NCBI GenBank assembly: GCA_037130535.1
Contig: JBAXSU010000011.1
Location: 1-34,804, forward strand
From: VFMC01 sp037130535
Lineage (GTDB): Bacteria; Actinomycetota; Acidimicrobiia; Acidimicrobiales; Ilumatobacteraceae
Direction: 5' to 3'
Length of the DNA: 34,804 nt
Part shown: in pieces, positions 6,884-14,404 of the stretch
Layout: each line of letters opens with the position of its first letter
Numbering within the stretch: the first letter of the stretch is position 1
The notes under the pieces: model-generated
The model's database searches: none
What the model was told of the DNA's origin: nothing
Seen by the model: the letters and a program-made list of their open reading frames with translations, nothing else
Translations under genes and position numbers: made by a program

Positions 6884-7372
6884 GTGGAACCCGCAGAGGA
6901 TCTCTCCCACCAGTTGTGGACGATGCGCGAACTGCTCGAGCAGATGGTCTACAAGCTGGAGATGCAGGGCTTGCTGCTTGCCGCGGGCCGAACCCGCTGG
7001 CTGCCGTTCCTGAACTCCGAGATCGAGTCGCTGATGGAGGCGGTGAACGCCGTCGACGCGGCCCGTTCGCAGGCCTCGGCGCGTCTGGCCCGCCGCTACG
7101 GACTGCGCCCTGACGTCACCCTGTCAGAACTACTGCAGTACGTCGAGCACCCGTGGGGCCAGTTGCTGTCGCAGCACCGACTGCACCTCGTATCGCTCCA
7201 GTCGGAAGTGGAAGACGTCTCGAACTCCAACCAGGAACTGGCTCGCCGCGGTCTGATGAGGTCGCGAGAGATCATTGCGTCGCTCGGCGAGCAGAGCGTC
7301 GACGTGTACGACCCGCGTGGCTATGCCGCGCCGCTCAAGGCATCCGCGCTGCGGTTGGATCGGACGGTCTGA
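6884..7372 (+). CDS. flgN: FlgN-like export chaperone for FlgK and FlgL
   Basis: This 162-residue protein is mostly alpha-helical and probably coiled-coil. Its layout is that of FlgN chaperones: a long N-terminal hairpin (MRELLEQMVYKLEMQGLLLA), then a second helical pair, then a flexible tail ending DPRGYAAPLKASALRLDRTV. FlgN binds unexported FlgK and FlgL and escorts them to the export gate. The identity rests mainly on shape and on its place 2 bases before flgK; sequence similarity is weak, as is normal for the family. The longest frame starts at GTG 6884, but the regulon nonamer ends only 7 bases before it. The ATG at 6923 (150 residues) fits the usual motif-to-start spacing better. Confidence 0.72.
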   Translation: MEPAEDLSHQLWTMRELLEQMVYKLEMQGLLLAAGRTRWLPFLNSEIESLMEAVNAVDAARSQASARLARRYGLRPDVTLSELLQYVEHPWGQLLSQHRLHLVSLQSEVEDVSNSNQELARRGLMRSREIIASLGEQSVDVYDPRGYAAPLKASALRLDRTV

Positions 7373-7374
7373 CG

Positions 7375-8724
7375 ATGCCGAACATCTCGTCGCTCAACAC
7401 GCCACTGAGTGCAATGCGCGCCCAGCGGCAGATCCTCGACGTGACGGCACGCAACATCGCCAACGCCACGACCCCCGGCTATCACCGCCAGCGGGTCGAG
7501 TTGGCCACCCCGGGCACCAGCGGTGTCAGCGGCTCGGGCGGTAACGCGGGCGTCGATGTGAGCCGGGTGTCGCGTTCAGCCGACGACGTGATCGTCGCTC
7601 GAGCGACACGCGAAGAAGCCGGCCGATCGGCCGCCGATGCGACGGCTGCCACGCTGGCCCGCATCGAGTCGCTCTTCCCTGAGCCCACCAACCACGGCCT
7701 TGCTGCTCAACTCGACGACTACTGGGGCTCGTGGAGCTCGGTGGCCAACGATCCGGGCAACCAGACGGCGCGTAGCTCGCTGCTGAGCAAGGCGTCGACC
7801 CTGGTGAACACGCTGCGCCGCGGTGTGGAAGATCTCACGGCCGTGTCCGACGGAGCGAAGACCCGCATGAGCGGGATCGCCAATGAGGTGAACGACCTCA
7901 CGGCGCGCATCGTGACCTTCAACCAGACGATCACTGGACAGTCCGACCCCTCGGGCGATCTGCTCGACCAGCGCGACACGTTGGTGGCCAAGGTCACCAA
8001 ACTCACTGGCGCGCTCACACAAGTGACCGGCACCGGCGAGGTGAATGTCTTCATCGGTGGTCGCCAGGTGGTGGCCGGTGCATTCGCCGCTCAGCTCCAG
8101 GCGCCGAGCGGCACCCTTCAGTTCGACGATGGCCAGGCCGTGGTGATGACCTCGGGTGAAGGAGCCTCGGTAGCCGCCACGATCAACGATGTGGTCCCCC
8201 GGTACCTGAGCGCGCTCGACGACATCGCCAACACCCTCGTCACCTCGGTGAACACGATGCATGCCGCCGGCTACGGCCAAGACGGCGTGACGGGCCGCAA
8301 CTTCTTCGATCCGGTCGGCATCACCGCTGCGACCATTGCCATCTCCACCGATGTGGCTGGCCAGCCGAGCCGCCTGGCCGCTGGCGCCCCCAAGCTGCCG
8401 GGACCGACGGCGCCCGGCGCGCTCGACGGCAACCAGGCCCGCCTCATCGCTGCGCTAGCCAGTTCGGCCACCGGGGCGAGCACCAAGTATCAGACGATGA
8501 TCAGTGGAATGGCCATCGAGTCGCGCAGCGCCCAGCAGCGCGCCGAGGTACAGGGCACGATCGCCGATACCGCCGTGAAAGAGGCCGATTCGGTGGGCTC
8601 GGTGAGCATCGACGAAGAGATGACCCAGATGATGGAGGCGCAACGCGCCTTCCAGGCTGCCAGCCGGGTGCTGAGCACGGTCGACGAAATGCTCAGCTTC
8701 CTGATCGAACGGACCGGACGATGA
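7375..8724 (+). CDS. flgK: FlgK, hook-filament junction protein 1
   Basis: This 449-residue protein has the conserved N-terminal rod/hook helix region (SLNTPLSAMRAQRQILDVTA, then RNIANATTPGYHRQRV) and the matching C-terminal helix (SIDEEMTQMMEAQRAFQAAS, ending EMLSFLIERTGR). The middle holds the FlgK helical domain with DLLDQRDTLVAKVT. It forms the first junction zone between hook and filament. It is shorter than the enterobacterial protein, with a reduced outer domain. The start is ATG 7375, two bases after the flgN stop, so the pair is translationally coupled. A longer frame back to 7153 lies inside flgN and is a shadow. FlgL follows 31 bases later. Confidence 0.96.
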   Translation: MPNISSLNTPLSAMRAQRQILDVTARNIANATTPGYHRQRVELATPGTSGVSGSGGNAGVDVSRVSRSADDVIVARATREEAGRSAADATAATLARIESLFPEPTNHGLAAQLDDYWGSWSSVANDPGNQTARSSLLSKASTLVNTLRRGVEDLTAVSDGAKTRMSGIANEVNDLTARIVTFNQTITGQSDPSGDLLDQRDTLVAKVTKLTGALTQVTGTGEVNVFIGGRQVVAGAFAAQLQAPSGTLQFDDGQAVVMTSGEGASVAATINDVVPRYLSALDDIANTLVTSVNTMHAAGYGQDGVTGRNFFDPVGITAATIAISTDVAGQPSRLAAGAPKLPGPTAPGALDGNQARLIAALASSATGASTKYQTMISGMAIESRSAQQRAEVQGTIADTAVKEADSVGSVSIDEEMTQMMEAQRAFQAASRVLSTVDEMLSFLIERTGR

Positions 8725-8755
8725 GTTGCAGCGCTGATTTCCACGGAGGTACGCC

Positions 8756-9646
8756 ATGCGCGTGACCAATTCGATGATGTTGCGCTCGACCATGCGCGAC
8801 GTCGGCCAGAGCCTGAGCCGGCTGCAGGACACCCAGGCGAAGATCACATCGGGCAAGGCCATCACCCGGGGTTCCGACGACCCGGCCGGCACAGCCTCGG
8901 CCATGACGATCCGGCAGGATCTCCGCCGTCTCGAGCAGCGGTCGCGTTCGGTCGACGACGCGCAGGGCTGGGTGGGTGCTGCCGACACGCAGCTCACCGG
9001 CATGATGAACCGCCTGAACCGGGCGAAGGAACTGGTCATCTCGGCCGGCAACGGTGTCACCAGTCTCACGCCGACAGCTCGCCAGGCGATCGCCGCCGAA
9101 CTCCGCTCGGTGCGGAGCGACCTGTTGAACGCGGGCAATGCCACCTTCGCTGGTCGATCGCTGTTCGCCGGCACGGCCGCCGGCCAGGCATATGACGCTG
9201 CTGGCACCTACCTCGGCAACGACGACGCCGTGGTGCGCGACGTGACCGTCACCACCTCGATGACGGTGAACGTCACCGGTAGCGAGGTGTTCGGCGTGTC
9301 GGGCACCGGTGCCGGTTCGCTGTTCGACGTACTCGACCGGATGGCCACTGCCATCAGCAACGGCGACAGCACCACCATCGCCACCGAGCACACGAACCTG
9401 GAGGCCGCGACCGACCGGGTGCGCTCGGCAGCCGCGAGTATCGGCACCAAGTCTGCCGCCCTGGTCGACCTGCGTTCGCGTATCGACGACGACATTGCGT
9501 CGCTGACCAGTCGACTGTCGGAGGTCGAAGACGTCGACATCGTCGAGTCGCTGGTGCGCGCAAAGGCCGAGGAGACCTCGTATCAGGCTGCTGTCCAGGC
9601 GGCTGCGAAGGTCATCCCGGTGTCGTTGCTCGACTACCTGCGCTGA
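8756..9646 (+). CDS. flgL: FlgL, hook-filament junction protein 2
   Basis: This 296-residue flagellin-like protein has the FlgL start MRVTNSMMLRSTMRDVGQSL and TSGKAITRGSDDPAGTASAM in the N-terminal helical domain. The C-terminal flagellin domain has SLTSRLSEVEDVDIVESLVR, then KAEETSYQAAVQAAAKV. It forms the second junction zone, to which the filament attaches. A clear Shine-Dalgarno sequence (ggagg) precedes ATG 8756. It is the last gene of the flgN-flgK-flgL unit and converges on a small membrane-protein gene, with a hairpin between them. Confidence 0.95.
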   Translation: MRVTNSMMLRSTMRDVGQSLSRLQDTQAKITSGKAITRGSDDPAGTASAMTIRQDLRRLEQRSRSVDDAQGWVGAADTQLTGMMNRLNRAKELVISAGNGVTSLTPTARQAIAAELRSVRSDLLNAGNATFAGRSLFAGTAAGQAYDAAGTYLGNDDAVVRDVTVTTSMTVNVTGSEVFGVSGTGAGSLFDVLDRMATAISNGDSTTIATEHTNLEAATDRVRSAAASIGTKSAALVDLRSRIDDDIASLTSRLSEVEDVDIVESLVRAKAEETSYQAAVQAAAKVIPVSLLDYLR

Positions 9647-9756
9647 GCGGGCCACGCCGGCTCCGCCTGCGGGGGGTAGTCGTGCGTCCGTGTTCGACCC
9701 TGGGGCTCGACCCTGAGGGCTCGGCCGCAGGGTTCAGGTCATCGGGGGCGCGACCG

Positions 9757-9788
9757 AGCGCCGCAACCGAAGCCTCGGCGGCGGCGCT
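9757..9788. terminator. Hairpin between convergent flgL and the small membrane-protein gene
   Basis: An 8-bp stem (agcgccgc 9757-9764 with gcggcgct 9781-9788) encloses a second 4-bp stem (ccga with tcgg). It lies directly after the stop codon of the minus-strand gene. There is no T tract, so it may be a terminator for either direction or simple GC-rich structure. The rest of 9647-9756 holds nothing I recognise. Confidence 0.5.
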
Positions 9789-9789
9789 G

Positions 9790-10086
9790 CTATTGGTCGA
9801 CGAACTCGGTGGTGCGGCCCGGACGCCGCGGCGTCTGGTGCATCATCGCTCGCACAATCGTGCGGTTGATGACTCCCATCGAGAACCAAGCCAGGAAGAA
9901 CACCCCGAACGAGCGGAGCAGGGCGAAGTCGACAAGGTGATCGGCCATCGCGGCGTCCCACAGAGCCGACCCGGTGAGTGCGGCCGACAGCACGACGGCG
10001 ATGCAGAGCCGCCACGGCGCCAAGGGGCCGTGGCCCTTGTGCTCGCTGCTCTCTGATTCGTCGTCGGCCGACCGCTTCTTGCTCAC
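9790..10086 (-). CDS. Small two-helix membrane protein, unrecognised
   Basis: This 98-residue protein has a charged Lys/Ser/Glu N-terminus (MSKKRSADDESESSEHKGHG) and two predicted membrane helices (about 26-49 and 58-80), then a basic tail. I do not recognise a family. The GTG start overlaps the stop of the preceding flhF-like gene as GTGA and has a purine-rich gggag 8-12 bases upstream. A further ATG 15 bases upstream is possible. The overlap ties it to the flhA-flhF-like operon, so a role at the export gate or in flagellar placement is plausible but only by association. Confidence 0.7.
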   Translation of the reverse strand: MSKKRSADDESESSEHKGHGPLAPWRLCIAVVLSAALTGSALWDAAMADHLVDFALLRSFGVFFLAWFSMGVINRTIVRAMMHQTPRRPGRTTEFVDQ

Positions 10087-11318
10087 CCGTTCGACTCCCA
10101 TTCGGCGCCGGCTTCGACCTCGTCGTTGCCGGCGGTGCGCAGCACGATCCGCACCGAAAGGCGCTTCACGCTCTCATCGCGGGTGAGCGACTCGATCAGT
10201 TGGTCGGCGGCAGCGACGGCCAGTTCGACCTGACGCTGGCTCGGGCCCGAATCCCTCGGCTCATCGAACATGCTCTGGTCGGCATCGGCCACCACGTCGA
10301 TGGTCATCTCCGCCGTTACCTGGTCGGCAGTGGCAACCTCCGGCGCGACATCGACCGACGGTACGAGGGCACGCGGTGTTCCGAGCAGGGCACCCTTCGG
10401 GGCCACCACCGCGGCGGCCGACGACTCGACAGTGGGCACAGACTCGACCGGTGCAGCCTGGCGCTGCTTCATGGCGGTCAGCAGCCGAGGCGACGCTGTG
10501 AGCGCTTGCAGTTCCTCGATGATCTTCTCGACCCGGATGAGACCGGGTGACTCGCCGGCGGACACGGCCGGCGCAACGGCCACACCGTTGGTGGAAGCAA
10601 TGACGGGTACCTCGATGGTCGGCGTCGGGTCGTCGAACTCGACGCTGTCGCGGTTGCCGGCGAGGGCGGCCAGCAGATCGATCACATCGACCTCACGCGG
10701 TACGCGCTCGGGCTCCTCCTCGGCAGCGAGTCGCGCCACGAGGTCGGCGAACGCGTTGGCCGTGCGATCGCGGTCGGCCGCGGGTGGCTCCCACCACGAC
10801 GAGGTGTTGGTGGTCGGGTCGCTCGGGTCGACCGGTGTCACCGGGGCACGCCGCGGTTGGCGCTCACCGGCCCCAGCGAGGGCGGCCTGGATGGCCTCAC
10901 TGGTCGCGGCTGGCAGCGTGTCGGCCTGGTCGAGCAGCCAGCGGCGCCCGGGCATGTCGAGGCCATCCTGCGTGGTCGACGGCGCACGGTCGCTCGAGGC
11001 GCCGAATTGAGCTCCAACGACGGGCCCGGTGCTGCGCTCGGCGCCGCGCTCGGTCGTCCACTGGGTGCGTTCTTCGTCGGCCGAATCGTTGATCAGTCGC
11101 TCGAGGGCGTCCTCGACGGTCTCGGAGGCAGGGGTGACGATCACCTCCACACCGAGGTCGGCGGCGAAGAATCCGCCGACACCACCTCGGCGAATGCGAT
11201 TGGCAGCAACCACTCTCACGCGGGTGCCGAGCGACTGCTCGGCGAGCGCCACGGCTTCTTCCAGGTTCGGGGCCCGGAAACGCAGGGTGTCCTGGTCGTC
11301 AGTTGTTTGCGTACGCAT
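10083..11318 (-). CDS. FlhF-like protein lacking the GTPase domain
   Basis: The first 60 or so residues resemble the N-terminal B domain of FlhF (LRFRAPNLEEAVALAEQSLG, then TRVRVVAANRIRRGGVGG). FlhF is the signal-recognition-like GTPase that places flagella, and its gene often follows flhA, as this one does. Here the remaining roughly 340 residues are low-complexity, Ala/Pro/Asp-rich sequence with a short C-terminal alpha/beta-looking segment (ending LSVRIVLRTAGNDEVEAGAE). There is no P-loop (G-x4-GK[ST]) or other GTPase motif, so it cannot act as a normal FlhF. ATG 11318 lies inside the flhA 3' end (20-base overlap) with a good Shine-Dalgarno sequence (gaggag). The start is confident; the FlhF relation is moderate. 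Confidence 0.7.
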   Translation of the reverse strand: MRTQTTDDQDTLRFRAPNLEEAVALAEQSLGTRVRVVAANRIRRGGVGGFFAADLGVEVIVTPASETVEDALERLINDSADEERTQWTTERGAERSTGPVVGAQFGASSDRAPSTTQDGLDMPGRRWLLDQADTLPAATSEAIQAALAGAGERQPRRAPVTPVDPSDPTTNTSSWWEPPAADRDRTANAFADLVARLAAEEEPERVPREVDVIDLLAALAGNRDSVEFDDPTPTIEVPVIASTNGVAVAPAVSAGESPGLIRVEKIIEELQALTASPRLLTAMKQRQAAPVESVPTVESSAAAVVAPKGALLGTPRALVPSVDVAPEVATADQVTAEMTIDVVADADQSMFDEPRDSGPSQRQVELAVAAADQLIESLTRDESVKRLSVRIVLRTAGNDEVEAGAEWESNG

Positions 11319-13392
11319 GGCGGTTCTCCTCGGGGAAGTCGTTGGCGTTGTTCATCGGGGACATGTCGAGATCGATGTTGGCGATCACGTCGATGGAGAG
11401 GTGGTCGCCCAGCTCGCCGTAGGCCACCACCGCGACCGCCGGCACCGACGGGCGCACGAGACGGCTGAGGGCCGGTCGCAGCGGAGCCGAGCAGACCAGC
11501 ACCGGTGTCGCACCACGGTGGGCGTGGCTCGCCACGAGCTGATTGAGATCGCGGATGAGCGCATCGGCCTGGTCGGGGCGCAGCTCCACCTGGGTCTGGC
11601 CGTCGAGGCTGCGCAGGCTGTTGAGCATGCGGTTCTCGGTGGTGGGCGCGAGGGTCACCACGCTGAGGCGATTGTCGTGGGCCAGAGCACTGGTGATGGC
11701 GGGTCCCAGCTCGTTGCGGGCTGCCTCGACCATCGCTTCGAGCGTGCGCACCGTACGAGCTCGGTCGCCGACTGCCTCGAGGATGCGTACGAGGTCGCGG
11801 ATCGCAATGCCATCGTCGAGGAGGGCGCCGAGCACTCGCTGCACTTCACCGGTGGTGACGCCGATGGTGAGCAGGTCTTCCACCACCTGCGGGTCGCTGG
11901 CACGGACACCGTCGATCAGTGCCTTCACATCGCTGCGGCTCAGCAAGCGACCGGCCCGGCGGCGTACGACTTCGGCGAGGTGAGTGACGATGAGCGTGGA
12001 ACGGTCGACCACGGTGTTGCCCATGATCTCGGCCTGCACTTGGTACTCGATGGGCACCCAGCGGGCGTTGAGACCGAACACCGGTTCGCGGACCTCCTCG
12101 CCGGGCAGGCCGTCGAGGACGTCGCCGATCACCATCACCCGGTTCGCCGGCGCGGTACCGCGACCCACTTCCACACCGTGCACGCGGATGACGTAGGTGG
12201 AGGTGGGCAGTTCGGCCGAGTCGCGGGTGCGGATCGAAGGCATCACGAAACCGAGTTCGCCGGCGAGTTTGCGGCGCAGTGCACCCACTCGGTCGAGCAG
12301 GTCGCCACCGCTGGCCGAGTCGACCAGCGAGATGAGATCGAACGAGATGCTCAGCTCCAGCGGATCGACGCGCGCGTCGACCGCCATCTGCTGCGGCGAC
12401 GGCGGTGCCACCTCGACCTCGGGTTCGAGGAGCGGCCTGGTGGGCAGCGAGTCGTCGATGACCGGCAGACGATTGGCGACGAGCACGAGCGTGATGCCCA
12501 CCAAGAGGAAGGGCAGCTTCGGTAGGCCGGGGATGACAGCCATCATGAGCACGACGATGCCGGCGGCCCGCAGAGCCGAACGCTGCTTGCGGAACTGGGC
12601 GAAGACATCGGAGCCGAGGTCGGCACCACCGGCGGCACGGGTGACGATGAGGCCGGCCGAGATCGACACCAGCAGCGCCGGGATCTGCGAGACCAGGCCG
12701 TCACCGATGGTGAGGAGCGAGTACTGCTGGATGGCGTCGGTGACCGACATGCCGTGCTGCACCACACCGATGAGGAAGCCACCGATGAGGTTGACGAATG
12801 TGATGACGAGCCCGGCGATGGCATCGCCCTTCACGAACTTCGAGGCACCGTCCATCGCGCCGTAGAAGTCGGCCTCGTCGCCCACTTCCTTGCGGCGGGT
12901 ACGCGCCTCGTCCTCGCCGATCACGCCGGCACTCAGGTCGGCGTCGATCGCCATCTGCTTGCCGGGCATGGCGTCGAGGGTGAAACGAGCGGTCACTTCC
13001 GCCACTCGACCCGAACCGTTCGAGATGACGACGAACTGCACCAGGGTGAGGATGAGGAAGATCACCATGCCGACGATGATGCTGCCGCCCACGACGATGG
13101 AGCCGAAGGTGGCAATCACCTCACCGGCATGACCGTTCGAGAGCACTGCACGCGAGGTCGCGACGTTCAGGCCGAGGCGCAGCAGCGTCACCACGAGGAG
13201 CAGCGAGGGGAACGAGCTGAAGTCGAGCGCCCGGCGCACGTTCATCGACACGAGAAGGATGATGATCGCCGTCGACAGGTTGGCGACGATGAGGATGTCG
13301 AGCACCGACGAGGGCAGCGGCAGGATCATCACGGCGACGACGAGCACGACAGTCGCCGGCAACATCACCTGCCCCAACCTGCTCCGCTCCAC
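11299..13392 (-). CDS. flhA: FlhA, flagellar type III export gate protein
   Basis: This 697-residue protein has about eight membrane helices in the first 320 residues, then a large cytoplasmic domain that docks chaperones and forms the export ring. The conserved FHIPEP-type cytoplasmic loop is present (ARFTLDAMPGKQMAIDADLS, then GAMDGASKFVKGDAIAGL). The longest frame begins at GTG 13440. I chose GTG 13392 because AAGGAG lies 5 bases before it and because the protein then begins VERSRLGQVMLPA, as FlhA proteins do. It is divergent from fliW. The regulon site at 13452-13460 sits 60-68 bases from this start and might serve both directions. The gene is separated from the other export-gate genes by fliW-csrA. 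Confidence 0.95.
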   Translation of the reverse strand: MERSRLGQVMLPATVVLVVAVMILPLPSSVLDILIVANLSTAIIILLVSMNVRRALDFSSFPSLLLVVTLLRLGLNVATSRAVLSNGHAGEVIATFGSIVVGGSIIVGMVIFLILTLVQFVVISNGSGRVAEVTARFTLDAMPGKQMAIDADLSAGVIGEDEARTRRKEVGDEADFYGAMDGASKFVKGDAIAGLVITFVNLIGGFLIGVVQHGMSVTDAIQQYSLLTIGDGLVSQIPALLVSISAGLIVTRAAGGADLGSDVFAQFRKQRSALRAAGIVVLMMAVIPGLPKLPFLLVGITLVLVANRLPVIDDSLPTRPLLEPEVEVAPPSPQQMAVDARVDPLELSISFDLISLVDSASGGDLLDRVGALRRKLAGELGFVMPSIRTRDSAELPTSTYVIRVHGVEVGRGTAPANRVMVIGDVLDGLPGEEVREPVFGLNARWVPIEYQVQAEIMGNTVVDRSTLIVTHLAEVVRRRAGRLLSRSDVKALIDGVRASDPQVVEDLLTIGVTTGEVQRVLGALLDDGIAIRDLVRILEAVGDRARTVRTLEAMVEAARNELGPAITSALAHDNRLSVVTLAPTTENRMLNSLRSLDGQTQVELRPDQADALIRDLNQLVASHAHRGATPVLVCSAPLRPALSRLVRPSVPAVAVVAYGELGDHLSIDVIANIDLDMSPMNNANDFPEENRHAYANN

Positions 13393-13397
13393 CCGTA

Positions 13398-13403
13398 CTC
13401 CTT
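13398..13403 (-). promoter_or_regulatory. Shine-Dalgarno sequence AAGGAG that fixes the flhA start
   Basis: AAGGAG on the minus strand is 5 bases from GTG 13392-13390. No comparable site precedes the upstream GTG at 13440. Confidence 0.7.
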
Positions 13404-13451
13404 CGTCGTGTCCGATCGTCCCGGAGAGCGGCTTGCGCACTTCCCGCTTTC

Positions 13452-13460
13452 CCGGACGGT
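13452..13460 (+). promoter_or_regulatory. Flagellar-regulon motif CCGGACGGT upstream of fliW-csrA
   Basis: CCGGACGGT begins 89 bases before fliW, farther than most copies. It shares the A-to-G change with the copy before fliI. On the opposite strand it lies 60-68 bases from the flhA start, so it may act on both divergent units. Confidence 0.5.
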
Positions 13461-13540
13461 TACGACCGTTCGCAGCGAGAGGCGTTTGTCAACTGGTTCA
13501 CCAACGGGGTGACTGGAGGCGAGCGCAGACAGGAGGTCAC

Positions 13541-14008
13541 ATGCTGCTCGACACCACCCGGTTCGGACCGATCAACATCGAAGAGTCCGAGCTCTACGCC
13601 GTTCCCGGCGGAATCCCCGGGTTCCCCGACATGCGCCGGGTCCTGCTGCTGGGCGCCGGCCAGGCCCCCGGCCAGACCGAGCCGCACAGCGACCACACCT
13701 TCTACTGGATGCAGGACGCCGACAACGGCGAACTGGCGTTCATGTGTGTGGTGCCCTGGGCGATCGTGCCCGACTACGACATCGACTTCGACAGCGACGC
13801 CCTCGGCATCGCCGACGCCGACGATGTACGGGTGCTCACCCTGGTGACGGTGCGACGCGAGAACGACGTCGCTGCGCTCACCACCAACCTGCGCGCCCCC
13901 CTCGTGATCGATATCCGGCAGAACGTGATTCAGCAGATCATCCTCACCGATTCGGTGTGGCCCGTTCGCGCTCCGATCACGGACCTCTCGACGAACGGGG
14001 CCCGCTGA
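13541..14008 (+). CDS. fliW: FliW, flagellin-binding antagonist of CsrA
   Basis: This 155-residue protein has FliW features: an N-terminal FGPINIEESELYAVPGGIPG (family F-G-x-[IL]-x[IV]), FPDMRRVLLL, a central FMCVVPWAIVPDY, and a C-terminal LRAPLVIDIRQNVIQQIIL, close to the family consensus NL.APLVIN...r.g.QvIL. FliW binds CsrA until free flagellin displaces it, so CsrA represses flagellin translation only when flagellin accumulates. ATG 13541 follows a strong Shine-Dalgarno sequence (aggagg). Its stop overlaps the csrA start as TGATG, so the partners are made together. Confidence 0.95.
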   Translation: MLLDTTRFGPINIEESELYAVPGGIPGFPDMRRVLLLGAGQAPGQTEPHSDHTFYWMQDADNGELAFMCVVPWAIVPDYDIDFDSDALGIADADDVRVLTLVTVRRENDVAALTTNLRAPLVIDIRQNVIQQIILTDSVWPVRAPITDLSTNGAR

Positions 14009-14277
14009 TGTTGGTTCTGGCACGCCGTGTGGGCGAGAACATCCTCATCGGTGACGACATCGTCGTGACCGTCCTCGAAATGGGTCGCGACCAGGTACGC
14101 ATCGGCATCCGCGCACCGCGGTCGGTCTCGGTGCACCGTGAAGAGGTGTATCAGGAGATCCTGCTGTCGAACCGGGAGGCGGCTGACCAGGCCGACGCAT
14201 CGACCGGTCTCGAGACTGCCGTCATCGCAATGCCGACCGGTAGTTCGGCACTCGCTGCGGCTCGCAAGCCGCACTGA
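14008..14277 (+). CDS. csrA: CsrA, RNA-binding translational regulator
   Basis: The first 60 residues are a canonical CsrA: MLVLARRVGENILIGDDIVV, the turn VRIGIRAP, and VHREEVYQEI with the RNA-contacting Arg. A 29-residue low-complexity tail is added to the usual 60-75 residues. CsrA dimers bind GGA motifs in leaders, classically that of flagellin, and block ribosomes. The start overlaps the fliW stop. A strong hairpin terminator follows 17 bases after the stop. The flagellin leader lies outside the window, so its CsrA sites cannot be examined here. Confidence 0.95.
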   Translation: MLVLARRVGENILIGDDIVVTVLEMGRDQVRIGIRAPRSVSVHREEVYQEILLSNREAADQADASTGLETAVIAMPTGSSALAAARKPH

Positions 14278-14294
14278 TCTCAACCAATCCCCGA

Positions 14295-14325
14295 GCGATG
14301 CCCCCGCCCTGAGCGGGGGCATCGC
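14295..14325. terminator. Strong hairpin terminator between csrA and flhB
   Basis: A perfect 13-bp stem (gcgatgcccccgc with its complement) surrounds a 5-base loop (cctga). It lies between the convergent ends of csrA and flhB. There is no T tract, as is common in high-GC actinobacteria. It could stop transcription in both directions. Confidence 0.85.
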
Positions 14326-14404
14326 CGCGTCTGGGCACCGATCCGGTTCGACGTGACGGGCCGACGTGGCAGGCCACCCCGGGAACCTGCCCCACCGAGG
14401 TGCG

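Noticed and set aside
7934..7942. CTGGACAGT inside flgK
   Set aside because: It lies within a coding region with no start codon at the expected distance; taken as a chance match and as a measure of the background.
11029..12525. Long plus-strand open frame opposite flhA
   Set aside because: It is antisense to a clear flhA and is rich in His, Arg and Gly, as shadow frames are; no ribosome-binding site.
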